A DNA stretch of 64,000 bases from Bradyrhizobium sp. WSM1417 (GTDB lineage Bacteria; Pseudomonadota; Alphaproteobacteria; Rhizobiales; Xanthobacteraceae). Numbering within the stretch: the stretch's first letter is position 1; each line of letters starts with the position of its first letter. The position numbers and the translations under genes are program-made. This document shows positions 1-8,250 of this stretch, piece by piece. The notes below the pieces were generated by a model. The model was not told the DNA's origin. It saw only the letters and a program-made list of their open reading frames with translations, and made no database searches. The stretch covers positions 3,152,392 to 3,216,391 of the forward strand of contig NZ_KI911783.1 of assembly GCF_000515415.1 (NCBI RefSeq), read 5' to 3'.

Positions 1-1116
1 ATGCGCGCTCGACAGCACGATCAGCATCGCGCCGAACAGATAGGCACCGAGCGAGCCCGACGAGACCGGCTCGATCTCGCCGTCCTCAATCGTCGGGCCG
101 AACATGAAGCCGCAGACCACGAGAAGAGCGGCAAGAACGAAGCCTGCGATCACATGGAAAGCGTGCGGCGCGACCTGCAAGTCGCTGGTATCGAGACCCG
201 GGAAGATCCAGAGCACGGCGAAGGCGATCGTGGTGACTGCAAGCCAGCGCCACAGCCGGATACGGGCGAGGCCGAAGCTCGCGGCGGTGACGATCGCGAG
301 ATAGATGTAGAGCGCCCAATAGTCCGGCTTGCCGCTGGAGACGAGGATCGGCGTCACGAACGCGCCGACCACGCCGAGGCCCGCAAGTGCGGGCCCGTGC
401 AGAAGCGCCGCGGCCAGCGTGCCGAGCGCGACGAGGCCGAGCAGCACGAAGGCGGTCGCGGGGACCAGGAAGCCGTAGAGTGCGTAAGCCGCGTAGATGG
501 TCGCAAATGCCACCGCCGTGCCGGCCGCGGTGAGGATCGCGGGAATGTTGGCGATCGGCAGCGCGGCGATGTTGGAGATGCTCTCCTTGCGCCGCGACCA
601 CTCGCCGGCGCCCAGCAGCGCCAGCGCGAATACGCCGCCAAGGAACACGCGCACGCCGGGGCCGACGAGGCCGGCCTCGATCGAATAGCGCACCATGAAG
701 AAGCCGCCGAGCGCGAGCGCAAGGCCGCCGATCCACACCACCCAGCGGGTGCCGAGCCGTTCCTCGAAGCCGGGCGCGAGCGCGGGAGCGGCCCGCGGCG
801 GCGGCGCGTCGGCCTCGGTGTTCGCTGCGAGCGGTGGCGGTGAAACATCCTCGGTGACGAGCGGGGGCGGCGTCCCGGCTTCCGCTTCGGCTTGGGGCAC
901 AAGCGGCGGCGGCGCAGCGGAAGGCGTCGCGGACGCTTCAGCCCACACATCTGCCGGGATCCGCGGCGGCTGTACGGGCCGTTGCGCGTGGAACATCTCT
1001 TCGAGCGAGCTTAGCCGTCGTCGCAGCTCGGCCGCCTGGCTGGAGGCCTTGATCGCGATGATGAAAGCGATGACCGCAATGATCAGCGCGAAGACGTCAA
1101 ACGGGCCGTCAGACAT
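1..1116 (-). CDS. DUF2339 family polytopic membrane protein (C-terminus outside window)
   Basis: Reading the minus strand from an ATG at 1116 gives an open frame of 372 codons that runs off the left edge. A GGAGG Shine-Dalgarno lies four bases before the start. The product opens with a hydrophobic segment (MSDGPFDVFALIIAVIAF), then a short charged coiled stretch and a Pro/Ala-rich linker around residues 45-105. A block of GTRWVVWIGGLALALGGFF type and many closely packed transmembrane segments follow. This architecture is typical of DUF2339 proteins, which are usually 800-900 residues, so less than half is present. Function is unknown. It lies 49 bp downstream of the Nudix regulator gene and may share its transcript. 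Confidence 0.75.
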   Translation of the reverse strand, partial: MSDGPFDVFALIIAVIAFIIAIKASSQAAELRRRLSSLEEMFHAQRPVQPPRIPADVWAEASATPSAAPPPLVPQAEAEAGTPPPLVTEDVSPPPLAANTEADAPPPRAAPALAPGFEERLGTRWVVWIGGLALALGGFFMVRYSIEAGLVGPGVRVFLGGVFALALLGAGEWSRRKESISNIAALPIANIPAILTAAGTAVAFATIYAAYALYGFLVPATAFVLLGLVALGTLAAALLHGPALAGLGVVGAFVTPILVSSGKPDYWALYIYLAIVTAASFGLARIRLWRWLAVTTIAFAVLWIFPGLDTSDLQVAPHAFHVIAGFVLAALLVVCGFMFGPTIEDGEIEPVSSGSLGAYLFGAMLIVLSSAH

Positions 1117-1165
1117 AAAGCCTCCAGGCAATCGGCGGGCAGGGGCCGATCACACATATATCGGG

Positions 1166-2134
1166 TTAGCGCCGGGAGCGTACGCGCAAGCCCGGCGCGG
1201 GCCGCTCCTGGAGCACGTCGCGGCGGAAGCGGTAGAGCGCCGCCGGACGTCCGCCCGTCTGTGTCGACATCACCCCGGTCGGTTCGACCAGGGCTTCCAT
1301 TTCGACCAGGCGGCGGAAATTTTGTTTGTGCAGGTGTCGGCCGGAGATCGCCTCCACCGTATACTGCAAGTCGGTAAGTGTGAACTCGGCGGGCAAAAGT
1401 TCAAAGACCACAGGACGATACTTCAATTTTGCACGCAGCCGCGCGACCGCTGTCGCAAGAATCCGGCGGTGGTCGAAGCGCATGGATGTGCCGAGCGCGG
1501 GCAGTGCCTTGCGCGCTAATGCCGCAGGACGGCCGTCGCGCCGCGCTTCCTCGACCAGCCCAGCCTCGTACAGGAGCTCGTAGCGGTCGAGCACGCGCTC
1601 CTCATCCCAGGACGCGCCGTCGAGCCCGAAATAGAACCGCACGCGATCCTTGCGCGGCAATGCGCGCGTCGTCTCCGGCGTCTCCTCTTCGGCCCACTCG
1701 GTCAATGCCGGGATGATGTCGTCCGCGATGATCGGGGGCGGCCCCTCGCGCCGGTCCTCCCAGGGCAGGAAGCGATACCATGGCGCGAAGCTCGCACTCG
1801 TGGCTGCGAGTTCGCCGCCGATGGCGCGCGTCAGTGCGAGATAGCCGATCGACACCATGTGCGCGCCGGTATCGCCGGCCTCGGCATGCCGGCCGCGATC
1901 GCCAAATGTGTAGAGCTGTTCGACATAGCCGAGCCGCAGCCCCGTCTGTTCCTCGACCCAGGCCCGCAGGCCGATCTCGAAGGTGCGATGGCTCGGCGCA
2001 TCGAACGGGCCGAACGGCAGGCCGGCCAGTCCGTCACTGTCGCGCGCGGCGAGGATCAGCGGCTCATGATTCTCGATCGCAACGATCGCGGCAGTCAGGC
2101 CGATCTCGATCGGCGTCAGCAGCTTTTCGCTCAT
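1166..2134 (-). CDS. NrtR/NadQ-type regulator: Nudix domain plus winged helix
   Basis: The 322-residue product has an N-terminal Nudix-like domain (about residues 1-150) whose Nudix box is degenerate, suggesting ligand sensing rather than hydrolysis. The C-terminal part (about residues 210-310) carries the NrtR-type winged-helix signature, including FTLTDLQYTVEAI, NFRRLVEMEALV and GRPAALYRF. NrtR and the alphaproteobacterial NadQ group are known regulators of NAD biosynthesis that sense ADP-ribose-like ligands. No NAD biosynthesis gene lies in this window, so the target is inferred from family only. The gene starts 19 bp after the tyrosine phosphatase stop codon, in the same direction. Confidence 0.65.
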   Translation of the reverse strand: MSEKLLTPIEIGLTAAIVAIENHEPLILAARDSDGLAGLPFGPFDAPSHRTFEIGLRAWVEEQTGLRLGYVEQLYTFGDRGRHAEAGDTGAHMVSIGYLALTRAIGGELAATSASFAPWYRFLPWEDRREGPPPIIADDIIPALTEWAEEETPETTRALPRKDRVRFYFGLDGASWDEERVLDRYELLYEAGLVEEARRDGRPAALARKALPALGTSMRFDHRRILATAVARLRAKLKYRPVVFELLPAEFTLTDLQYTVEAISGRHLHKQNFRRLVEMEALVEPTGVMSTQTGGRPAALYRFRRDVLQERPAPGLRVRSRR

Positions 2135-2153
2135 GCGACGGCGATCGCAGGTG

Positions 2154-2660
2154 TCATTCGAGCTCGATCACGAAGGGGCGGCCCTCGACCATCATTGCGC
2201 CTGGGCCCATCTCGTCGAGCGCGCGCAGCATGCGGCCGTTGCGCCCCAGCGCACGGTCGGCAAGGCCGACGATGCGGCGGTTCGGCGAGGCGATCGGGGA
2301 AGCCGCCCGGATTTTCTTCGCGATCTCGGTTTCGTCGCGATCCGGATTGAGCGCGCACACGGCGGCAAAGGCGCTCGCGGTGGAGCGGCTGATGCCGGCA
2401 TAGCAATGCACCACCAGCGGCGCGTCGCGGTCCCAGCCGCGTACGAAGTTCAGCACCTGCTCGATATGCGCTTCCGATGGCGCGACGAAGCCGTCCATCT
2501 CCTCGGTGATGTCGTCCATCGACACCTTGAGATGGTTGGCCGGCAGCACCGATACCGGCCGGGCCACCTGCTCGACATTGGCCATCACGGTCAGCACGTG
2601 GCTGGCCTTGGTGAGGCGGACGGTCTCGGGAAGGGCGGCGAGAGAACAGACGTGGATCAT
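2154..2660 (-). CDS. Tyrosine/dual-specificity phosphatase family protein
   Basis: This 168-residue cytoplasmic protein carries the Cys-based phosphatase signature HCYAGISRS, with nucleophile C86 and phosphate-binding R92 (HCX5R). A possible general acid lies in the acidic segment near residues 49-55 (DDITEEMDG). The ATG at 2660 was preferred over an upstream in-frame ATG at 2738 because homologues begin near MIHVCSLAAL and a purine-rich AAAAAGG lies just before it. The substrate is unknown. It sits between an HD hydrolase and a Nudix regulator on the same strand. Confidence 0.75.
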   Translation of the reverse strand: MIHVCSLAALPETVRLTKASHVLTVMANVEQVARPVSVLPANHLKVSMDDITEEMDGFVAPSEAHIEQVLNFVRGWDRDAPLVVHCYAGISRSTASAFAAVCALNPDRDETEIAKKIRAASPIASPNRRIVGLADRALGRNGRMLRALDEMGPGAMMVEGRPFVIELE

Positions 2661-2790
2661 GGCGGACCTTTTTCCGCAGATTATAGCGAGCGTTGGCGGG
2701 GTGGGCAAAGCGAAGCGGACCCACCACTTTCGTCTCATTGCGCAAAATCAATGGGGCGGCGCAAGGGCCCCTTTGCCCGCCCTGCAGGAC
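2661..2790. repeat. Intergenic palindromic sequence
   Basis: This short gap between the HD hydrolase and phosphatase genes holds an imperfect inverted repeat at about 2699-2733. Its GGTGGGCAAAGCGAAGCG half faces GGACCCACC. A second GC-rich palindrome lies at about 2755-2790 around GGGCCC. The wording of the first repeat resembles a dispersed intergenic element familiar from Bradyrhizobium genomes; that is recollection, not a search result. Confidence 0.45.
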
Positions 2791-3405
2791 CTACGCAAAC
2801 ACGGCGCCAAACCGCTCCAGAAACTGCTTCTCGGCCCGGGCAGCCGTCCAGGGGGTGAGATAGTCGCGCCGGACGCTGTCGGAGAGGCCGGGATCCTTGC
2901 CGAACAGGCGCTTGGCCTCGCTCTCGCTGAAGCCGGCAAGCGTCGTTGCCTCCAGATAGGCCGCGCCGCGATCGGCAGCCTTGAGCTCAAAGGTGATCTC
3001 CTCCGGCAGCGCCGGCGGCAAGCCAAAGCGGATGTGGATGGCGCCGAGCAGGCGTTTCTCGACCGCCTTGTAATGGCCGTCCAGAACCGCCTTGAACGGC
3101 GATATCATATCGCCGATCACATATTCGGGCGCATCGTGCAGCAGCGCGGCGAGCCGCACGCGGCGATCGACCCGCGGCCATTCGTGCCGCAGCACGGTCT
3201 CAACCAGAAGCGTGTGCTGTGCGACCGAAAAGATGTGCGCGCCGGTGGTCTGGCCGTTCCAGCGTGCCACCCGCGCCAGTCCGTGCGCGATGTCGGCGAT
3301 CTCGATATCAAGCGGGGAGGGATCGAGCAGGTCCAGTCGCCGGCCCGACAGCATGCGTTGCCAGGCGCGGGATGCCACGCCGCGTTCGGTCTTCTTTGCG
3401 CTCAT
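2791..3405 (-). CDS. HD-domain phosphohydrolase (YfbR-like)
   Basis: The 204-residue product contains an HD metal-dependent phosphohydrolase fold. H57 and H64 (HIFSVAQH) are followed by the HD pair H90-D91 in LLHDAPEYVIGD and a distal Asp in the C-terminal helices. The nearest characterised type is YfbR, a 5'-deoxynucleotidase, so a nucleotide-salvage role is plausible but not shown. The start ATG overlaps the stop of tag as ATGA, which suggests translational coupling. That is why 3405 was chosen over the much longer upstream open frame. Confidence 0.7.
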   Translation of the reverse strand: MSAKKTERGVASRAWQRMLSGRRLDLLDPSPLDIEIADIAHGLARVARWNGQTTGAHIFSVAQHTLLVETVLRHEWPRVDRRVRLAALLHDAPEYVIGDMISPFKAVLDGHYKAVEKRLLGAIHIRFGLPPALPEEITFELKAADRGAAYLEATTLAGFSESEAKRLFGKDPGLSDSVRRDYLTPWTAARAEKQFLERFGAVFA

Positions 3406-4028
3406 TTGGCCTTGAGGCGCGGCTTGCGCTGCGTCTTGCCGCAGCTCGCGTGACAATGGCAGTCGACGAGATGATCGTTGACCATGCCGGTCGCTTCCAT
3501 GAAGGCATAGACGATGGTCGGGCCGACGAACTTGAAGCCGCGCGAGGACAGCTCCTTGGAGATCTGCATGGAGAGCGGCGTCGAGGCCGGTACGCTCGCG
3601 GTGGTCTTGAAATGATTGACCTTGGGCCTTCCGTCCATGAAGTCCCACAGGAATTTTGAGAAGCCGGGGCCCTTCTCCATGATGTCGAGATAGGATTTCG
3701 CGCTTGATATCGCGCCGTCGATCTTGGCCTTGTTGCGCACGATGCCGGCATCGTTCATCAGCGCCTGAACTTTCTTCTCGTTGTAGCGCGCGATCTTTTC
3801 CGGCTGGAAATCGTCGAAGGCTTTCCGAAAATTGTCGCGCTTGCGCAGGATCGTGATCCAGGACAGGCCGGCCTGGAAACCGTCGAGGATCAGCTTCTCA
3901 TAGAGCGCGCGGTCGTCATATTCCGGCACGCCCCATTCAGTGTCGTGATAGGCGACGTAAAGCGGATCTTCGCCGGGCCAGGGGCAACGGGTCTTTCCGT
4001 CGGGATGCAGGCGGGGAGCACGGCTCAT
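3402..4028 (-). CDS. tag: DNA-3-methyladenine glycosylase I
   Basis: This 208-residue enzyme removes 3-methyladenine from alkylated DNA in base excision repair. It aligns along its length with Tag. The N-terminal RCPWPGEDPLYVAYHDTEWG supplies Cys15 and His28. The C-terminal NDHLVDCHCH supplies the partner His and Cys of the structural zinc snap. The helical core includes GFQAGLSW, and a C-terminal Lys/Arg tail follows. Its start overlaps the stop of the upstream YgfZ-like gene (ATGA), and its own stop overlaps the next gene, so the three genes form a tightly coupled unit. Confidence 0.9.
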   Translation of the reverse strand: MSRAPRLHPDGKTRCPWPGEDPLYVAYHDTEWGVPEYDDRALYEKLILDGFQAGLSWITILRKRDNFRKAFDDFQPEKIARYNEKKVQALMNDAGIVRNKAKIDGAISSAKSYLDIMEKGPGFSKFLWDFMDGRPKVNHFKTTASVPASTPLSMQISKELSSRGFKFVGPTIVYAFMEATGMVNDHLVDCHCHASCGKTQRKPRLKAK

Positions 4029-4906
4029 GCGATGGGTTGCTTCGTTGGAATGCGCACGACGTCTGGTTCCGCAAGTGTCAATGCCAGGCCGCCGGCGGTG
4101 AGCGGTTGGCCGGCATCGAGCGCGTCGGCAACGCGGTCGATGCGCACCAACGCGATGCCCTTTCCTTTCGCCGACGAGCCCATCGTGCCGACGGGCTTGT
4201 CGCCGGCCATGAGGCTGACGCCGGGCTCCGGCGAGGAGTCCTCGAGCAGCACCTTGACGCTGCGGGTGCGCGCGGTGCCGCGATGCTGCATGCGCGAGAC
4301 GACCTCCTGGCCGACATAGCAGCCCTTGTCGAAATCGACGCCGGAAAGGCGGTCCATGTTGGTCTCGTGCGGGAACGCATCGCTGTACGTGAAATCGAGC
4401 CCGCCGCGCGGCACGCCGAGCGCGATGCGGTGGGCCTCGTAGGCGGCGGCGTCGACCATCTCGGCGCCGATCAGATCGGACAGCTTCTGTTTGAGATCTT
4501 CGGGGATCAGGATGCGGGTGCCGAGGTCCTCATTGCGCGGATCGGCGAAGGCGAGGTCGGGCTGGGCCGCAGGCTTGCCGTCCCAGGCCGCGAGCACGCC
4601 GAGATCCTCGGACAGGTTTTCCACCGTGACCTTGGCGCGCAGCTTGTAGAATTTCAGCTTGGCGGCGAGGCCCTCGGCAAGCGGCTTCGGGCAATCGATC
4701 AGGAACCCGCCGCCATGGCCGGCAGGTGCTTCCGTGATCAGGAAATCCACGATGATCTTGCCCTGCGGCGTTAGCAGCGCGCCGAATCGGCCCAGGCCCG
4801 GCTTGAGCTTCTCGACGTCGGTCGTGACGAGGCCATTGAGGAAGTTGCGCGCATCCTCGCCCGCGACCTTGATCACGCCCCGGTCCGGAAGAAACGCTGA
4901 TTTCAT
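4025..4906 (-). CDS. ygfZ: YgfZ/COG0354 (CAF17-like) folate-binding protein
   Basis: The 293-residue product carries the family signature KGCYVGQEVVSRMQHRG near residue 200 and the aminomethyltransferase-like fold seen in GcvT relatives. YgfZ proteins bind tetrahydrofolate and help assemble or repair certain Fe-S enzymes, such as MiaB. The ATG at 4906 (MKSAFLPDRG) was chosen because the 15 extra residues available from 4951 are not family-like. It is the first gene of the minus-strand operon and is divergent from the dihydroorotase-family gene, with about 100 bp between starts. Confidence 0.85.
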   Translation of the reverse strand: MKSAFLPDRGVIKVAGEDARNFLNGLVTTDVEKLKPGLGRFGALLTPQGKIIVDFLITEAPAGHGGGFLIDCPKPLAEGLAAKLKFYKLRAKVTVENLSEDLGVLAAWDGKPAAQPDLAFADPRNEDLGTRILIPEDLKQKLSDLIGAEMVDAAAYEAHRIALGVPRGGLDFTYSDAFPHETNMDRLSGVDFDKGCYVGQEVVSRMQHRGTARTRSVKVLLEDSSPEPGVSLMAGDKPVGTMGSSAKGKGIALVRIDRVADALDAGQPLTAGGLALTLAEPDVVRIPTKQPIA

Positions 4907-5007
4907 ACGAAAATCTCTTGCGACATGTTGCTCCGGAACGTAAGCCCGCAAGGCAAAAACGACAAGACCTCAAGCCCTGCGCTTGGGGACGAGAGAGGCC
5001 TTCAGCC

Positions 5008-6342
5008 ATGACCCAGCGTTTCGACGTGATCCTCAAGGGCGGCACTGTCGTCAACCAGGACGGCGAAGGAGCCCGCGATATCGGCGTCGTCAACGGCCGC
5101 ATTGCCGAGATCGGCGCGCTGTCGCAGGCTTCCGCCGCGGAGGTGATCGACTGCAAGGGCCTGCACATCCTGCCCGGCGTGATGGACACGCAGGTGCATT
5201 TCCGCGAGCCCGGGCTGGAGCAGAAGGAAGACCTCGAGACCGGCTCGCGCAGCGCCGTGATGGGCGGCGTCACCGCCGTGTTCGAGATGCCGAACACCTC
5301 GCCATTGACCGTGACCGAGGCCACCTTCACCGACAAGGTGAAGCGCGCCCATCACCGCATGCATTGCGACTTCGCCTTCTTCATCGGCGGCACCCGCGAG
5401 AATGTGCAGGATCTGCCGGTGCTGGAGCGTGCGCCCGGTTGCGCCGGCGTCAAAGTGTTCATCGGCTCCTCGACCGGCGCGCTCCTGGTGGAAGACGACG
5501 AGAGCCTGCGCCGCATCTTCCAGGTGATCCGCCGCCGCGCCGCGTTCCACGCCGAGGACGAATACCATCTTAATGAACGCAAGCCGCTGCGCATCGAGGG
5601 CGACACGCGCTCGCACCCGGTGTGGCGCGACGAGACCGCGGCGCTGATGGCGACGCAGCGGCTGGTGAAGCTCGCGCACGAGACGGGCAAGCGCATCCAT
5701 GTGCTGCACATCTCGACCAAGGAAGAGATCGAATTTTTGCGCGACCACAAGGATGTCGCCTCCTGCGAGGCGACGCCGCATCATCTCACGCTAGTCGCGC
5801 CCGAATGCTACGAGCGGCTCGGCACGCTGGCGCAGATGAATCCGCCAGTGCGCGGCGCCGATCATCGCGCCGGAATCTGGCGCGGCATCGAGCAGGGCAT
5901 CATCGACGTGCTCGGCTCTGACCACGCCCCGCATACGCTTGAAGAGAAACAGAAGACCTATCCGGCCTCGCCCTCCGGCATGACCGGCGTGCAGACGCTG
6001 GTGCCGCTCATGCTCGACCACGTCAATGCCGGCCGCCTGTCGCTGGCACGTTTCGTCGATCTCACCAGCGCCGGCCCCGCGCGCCTCTACAACATGGCCT
6101 GCAAGGGCCGCATCGCGGCTGGTTATGACGCCGACTTCACTGTCGTCGATCTCAAGCGCAGCGAGACCATCACCAACAAATGGGTCGCGTCCAAGGCCGG
6201 CTGGACCCCCTATGACGGCGTCCGCGTCACCGGCTGGCCCGTCGGCACCTTCATCCGCGGCCGCCGCGTGATGTGGCAGGGCGAACTCGTGACGGCCTCG
6301 CAAGGTGAGCCGGTGCGGTTTCTGGAGACATTGAAGGCGTAG
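5008..6342 (+). CDS. Dihydroorotase (amidohydrolase superfamily)
   Basis: This 444-residue cyclic amidohydrolase is of the dihydroorotase/allantoinase type. Metal-site motifs appear in order: MDTQVHFREPG, the GVKVFIGSSTGALL strand carrying the bridging lysine, AEDE, HVLHISTKEE, and SDHAPHTLEEK. Dihydroorotase makes dihydroorotate from carbamoyl-aspartate in pyrimidine synthesis. No pyrB lies next to it and close paralogues exist in the superfamily, so a hydantoinase- or allantoinase-like substrate cannot be excluded. The ATG at 5008 follows AGAGAGGCC. The gene is monocistronic and ends before a large palindrome. Confidence 0.8.
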   Translation: MTQRFDVILKGGTVVNQDGEGARDIGVVNGRIAEIGALSQASAAEVIDCKGLHILPGVMDTQVHFREPGLEQKEDLETGSRSAVMGGVTAVFEMPNTSPLTVTEATFTDKVKRAHHRMHCDFAFFIGGTRENVQDLPVLERAPGCAGVKVFIGSSTGALLVEDDESLRRIFQVIRRRAAFHAEDEYHLNERKPLRIEGDTRSHPVWRDETAALMATQRLVKLAHETGKRIHVLHISTKEEIEFLRDHKDVASCEATPHHLTLVAPECYERLGTLAQMNPPVRGADHRAGIWRGIEQGIIDVLGSDHAPHTLEEKQKTYPASPSGMTGVQTLVPLMLDHVNAGRLSLARFVDLTSAGPARLYNMACKGRIAAGYDADFTVVDLKRSETITNKWVASKAGWTPYDGVRVTGWPVGTFIRGRRVMWQGELVTASQGEPVRFLETLKA

Positions 6343-6375
6343 GCGATGTGCGGGGACGTACGGTGCTTCCCCAGC

Positions 6376-6454
6376 CGTCATTGCGAGCGCAGCGAAGCAA
6401 TCCAGAACCTTCCGCGGTGGCAGCCTGGATTGCTTCGCTGCGCTCGCAATGACG
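6376..6454. repeat. Perfect 30-bp inverted repeat (intergenic palindromic element, copy 1)
   Basis: Two perfect 30-base arms at 6376-6405 and 6425-6454 start with CGTCATTGCGAGCGCAGCG and flank a 19-base loop. The element lies between the dihydroorotase and sulfurtransferase genes. A second copy with the same left arm lies at 23972-24077, showing it is a dispersed family. It could act as a transcription stop or mRNA-stabilising hairpin for the upstream gene. Confidence 0.85.
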
Positions 6455-6497
6455 CGTTGAGAGGTCTACACTTCCTCGCGAACGGGAGAGCGGTCCG

Positions 6498-7367
6498 ATG
6501 CTTCAGCCAACAGCCCTGATATCGACCGAGCAACTCGCCGCCATTCTCGGCGATCCCAACCTGCGCCTCTACGACTGCACGACCTACAACGAGCCGGTGC
6601 CGCCAGGCAGCGACGTGCCCTATCGCGCGGTGCCCGGCGACAAGACGTTCGAGGCGGGCCACATCCCGGGCGCCGATTTTCTCGACCTGCAAGGCGAATT
6701 TTCCGACGCCTCCGCGCAGCAATTCTTCATGATGCCTGATGTGGCCCAGCTGGAGGCCGCCTTCGGCCGCCACGGCCTCGATGCATCGAAGTCCGTCGTC
6801 CTCTACAGCATCGGCACCATGATGTGGTCGACGCGGTTCTGGTGGATGCTGCGCTCGCTCGGCGTCGACGCGCGGGTGCTCGACGGTGGCCTCGACAAAT
6901 GGAAGCAAGAGGGACGGCCGGTCGTATCAGGAGGACCGAAGGGTTATCCCGCCACGACCTTCAAGGCGGCGCCGCGTGCGGGCTTCTTCGTCGACAAGAA
7001 TGCAGTGAAGGCGCGGCTCGGCGATCCCGCGACCGTTATCGTCAACGCGCTCGGCCCGCAATTTCATCGCGGCCTCGAGCCGAGCCGCTACGGCCGGCCC
7101 GGCCGCGTTCCCGGCAGCGTCAATGTTCCCGCGGCAACCCTCACCAATGCCGACAAGACGCTGACGACGCTCGCCGATGCCGAAGCCAAATTCGCCGCGG
7201 CAGGCGTCACCCGCGACAAGAATGTGATCCTATATTGTGGCGGCGGCATCTCGGCGACGATCGACCTGCTGCTGCTGACGCAACTCGGCTACGACAAGCT
7301 GACGCTCTACGACGCCTCGATGGGCGAGTGGGCGAGGGATCCGGCGCTGCCGATCGAGACGGATTAG
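6498..7367 (+). CDS. sseA: 3-mercaptopyruvate/thiosulfate sulfurtransferase (tandem rhodanese)
   Basis: This 289-residue protein has two rhodanese domains. The N-terminal domain (about 8-135) has no catalytic Cys in its active loop (LYSIGTMMW). The C-terminal domain (about 160-285) has the nucleophile C247 in CGGGISA. Such tandem proteins move sulfur from 3-mercaptopyruvate or thiosulfate to cyanide or thiol acceptors. The loop is closer to the MST CG(S/G)G type than to the TST CRKG type, favouring mercaptopyruvate. It begins 43 bp after a palindromic repeat and precedes the sigma-factor locus. Confidence 0.82.
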   Translation: MLQPTALISTEQLAAILGDPNLRLYDCTTYNEPVPPGSDVPYRAVPGDKTFEAGHIPGADFLDLQGEFSDASAQQFFMMPDVAQLEAAFGRHGLDASKSVVLYSIGTMMWSTRFWWMLRSLGVDARVLDGGLDKWKQEGRPVVSGGPKGYPATTFKAAPRAGFFVDKNAVKARLGDPATVIVNALGPQFHRGLEPSRYGRPGRVPGSVNVPAATLTNADKTLTTLADAEAKFAAAGVTRDKNVILYCGGGISATIDLLLLTQLGYDKLTLYDASMGEWARDPALPIETD

Positions 7368-7391
7368 GCCTCCGGGGGAGGCGAAAAAGTT

Positions 7392-7420
7392 GGGAACCTT
7401 TCCCTTGGGGCGGCATCCAA
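7392..7420 (+). promoter_or_regulatory. Candidate ECF promoter of the sigma-factor gene
   Basis: GGGAAC at 7392-7397 and CATCCAA at 7414-7420 are separated by exactly 16 bases. The same two hexamer/heptamer blocks with the same spacing occur before the DUF4142 gene at 8168-8196. The site lies 34 bp before the sigma start. It therefore looks like an autoregulated ECF -35/-10 pair. Confidence 0.65.
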
Positions 7421-7454
7421 TGTCCGGACGAAGCCAAACGAGCAGGTGACCGCC

Positions 7455-8159
7455 ATGCCACGGACCGCAGCCGGCCTATCCGCCGGCGCCAAAACATCGG
7501 AAATCCGGATCTTGGAAGCCGAACTGGTCGAGCGGGCGCGGGGCCGTGATGAGGCCGCGCTACGCGAGATCATGCAGGCCAATAACCGCAGGCTCTATCG
7601 TCTGGCGCGCGGAATCCTGCGCAGCGACAGCGAAGCCGAGGATGTCGTTCAGGAAACCTATATCCGCGCCTTCACCCATCTCGACGGTTTTCGCGGCGAG
7701 TCCGGTCTGTCGACGTGGCTGTCCCGCATCGCCATCAACGAGGCGCTTGGCCGGGCGCGAAGCGCCAGGCCGCATATCGAACTCGGCTCGGTGCCCGAAG
7801 CGACGCTCGAGGCACAGATCATCAAATTTCCCGCTTCCTCCGCAGGCGATCCGGAAAGGACCATGGCCCAACGTGAAATCCAGCGCGTCGTCGAGCGCGC
7901 CATCGATGAATTGCCGGACGTCTTCCGCATGGTCTTCGTCGCACGCGTCATGGAAGGCATGAACATCGAGGAGACCGCGGAGCTGCTCGGCGTCAAGCCC
8001 GAGACCGTGAAGACGCGGCTGCACCGTGCGCGGACCATGCTGCGCGAGAACGTCGAGAAGGAGATCGGTCCCCTAGTGATGGATGCGTTCCCGTTCGCCG
8101 GGTGGCGCTGCGAGCGGCTGACCGTGTCAGTGCTGAAGCGGCTCGGCATCGGCGGCTGA
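7455..8159 (+). CDS. ECF-type RNA polymerase sigma factor
   Basis: The 234-residue product has sigma region 2 (RLARGILRSDSEAEDVVQ and TWLSRIAINEALGRAR, about residues 45-105). Region 4 follows with its helix-turn-helix (EETAELLGVKPETVKTRLHRAR, about 170-205). A linker of about 45 residues separates them and a short C-terminal tail is present. There is no adjacent anti-sigma gene. The ATG at 7455 was chosen because AGCAGG lies eight bases upstream; a GTG at 7446 is possible but lacks a site. The following DUF4142 and cupredoxin genes share its promoter motif and are likely targets. Confidence 0.88.
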   Translation: MPRTAAGLSAGAKTSEIRILEAELVERARGRDEAALREIMQANNRRLYRLARGILRSDSEAEDVVQETYIRAFTHLDGFRGESGLSTWLSRIAINEALGRARSARPHIELGSVPEATLEAQIIKFPASSAGDPERTMAQREIQRVVERAIDELPDVFRMVFVARVMEGMNIEETAELLGVKPETVKTRLHRARTMLRENVEKEIGPLVMDAFPFAGWRCERLTVSVLKRLGIGG

Positions 8160-8167
8160 AGTTTTTC

Positions 8168-8196
8168 GGGAACGTTCGCGCGAGAATCCCATCCAA
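8168..8196 (+). promoter_or_regulatory. Candidate ECF promoter of the DUF4142-cupredoxin operon
   Basis: GGGAAC (8168-8173), 16 bases, then CATCCAA (8190-8196). Both blocks and the spacing repeat those at 7392-7420. The site begins just after the sigma stop codon and ends 54 bp before the DUF4142 start. Confidence 0.65.
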
Positions 8197-8250
8197 CGCC
8201 TGTGAAGCAACGCGCCGGCAAAACGTCCGGCACCACAGGAGTGTCAAACC

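Noticed and set aside
1..843. Plus-strand frame of 280 codons at the left edge
   Set aside because: It is antisense to the DUF2339 gene, whose minus-strand frame has a ribosome site and real membrane helices.
2738..2751. TTG-N8-CAA resembling a FixK box before the phosphatase gene
   Set aside because: The inner bases do not fit TTGA-N6-TCAA and the distance to the start is unusual; a chance match is likely.
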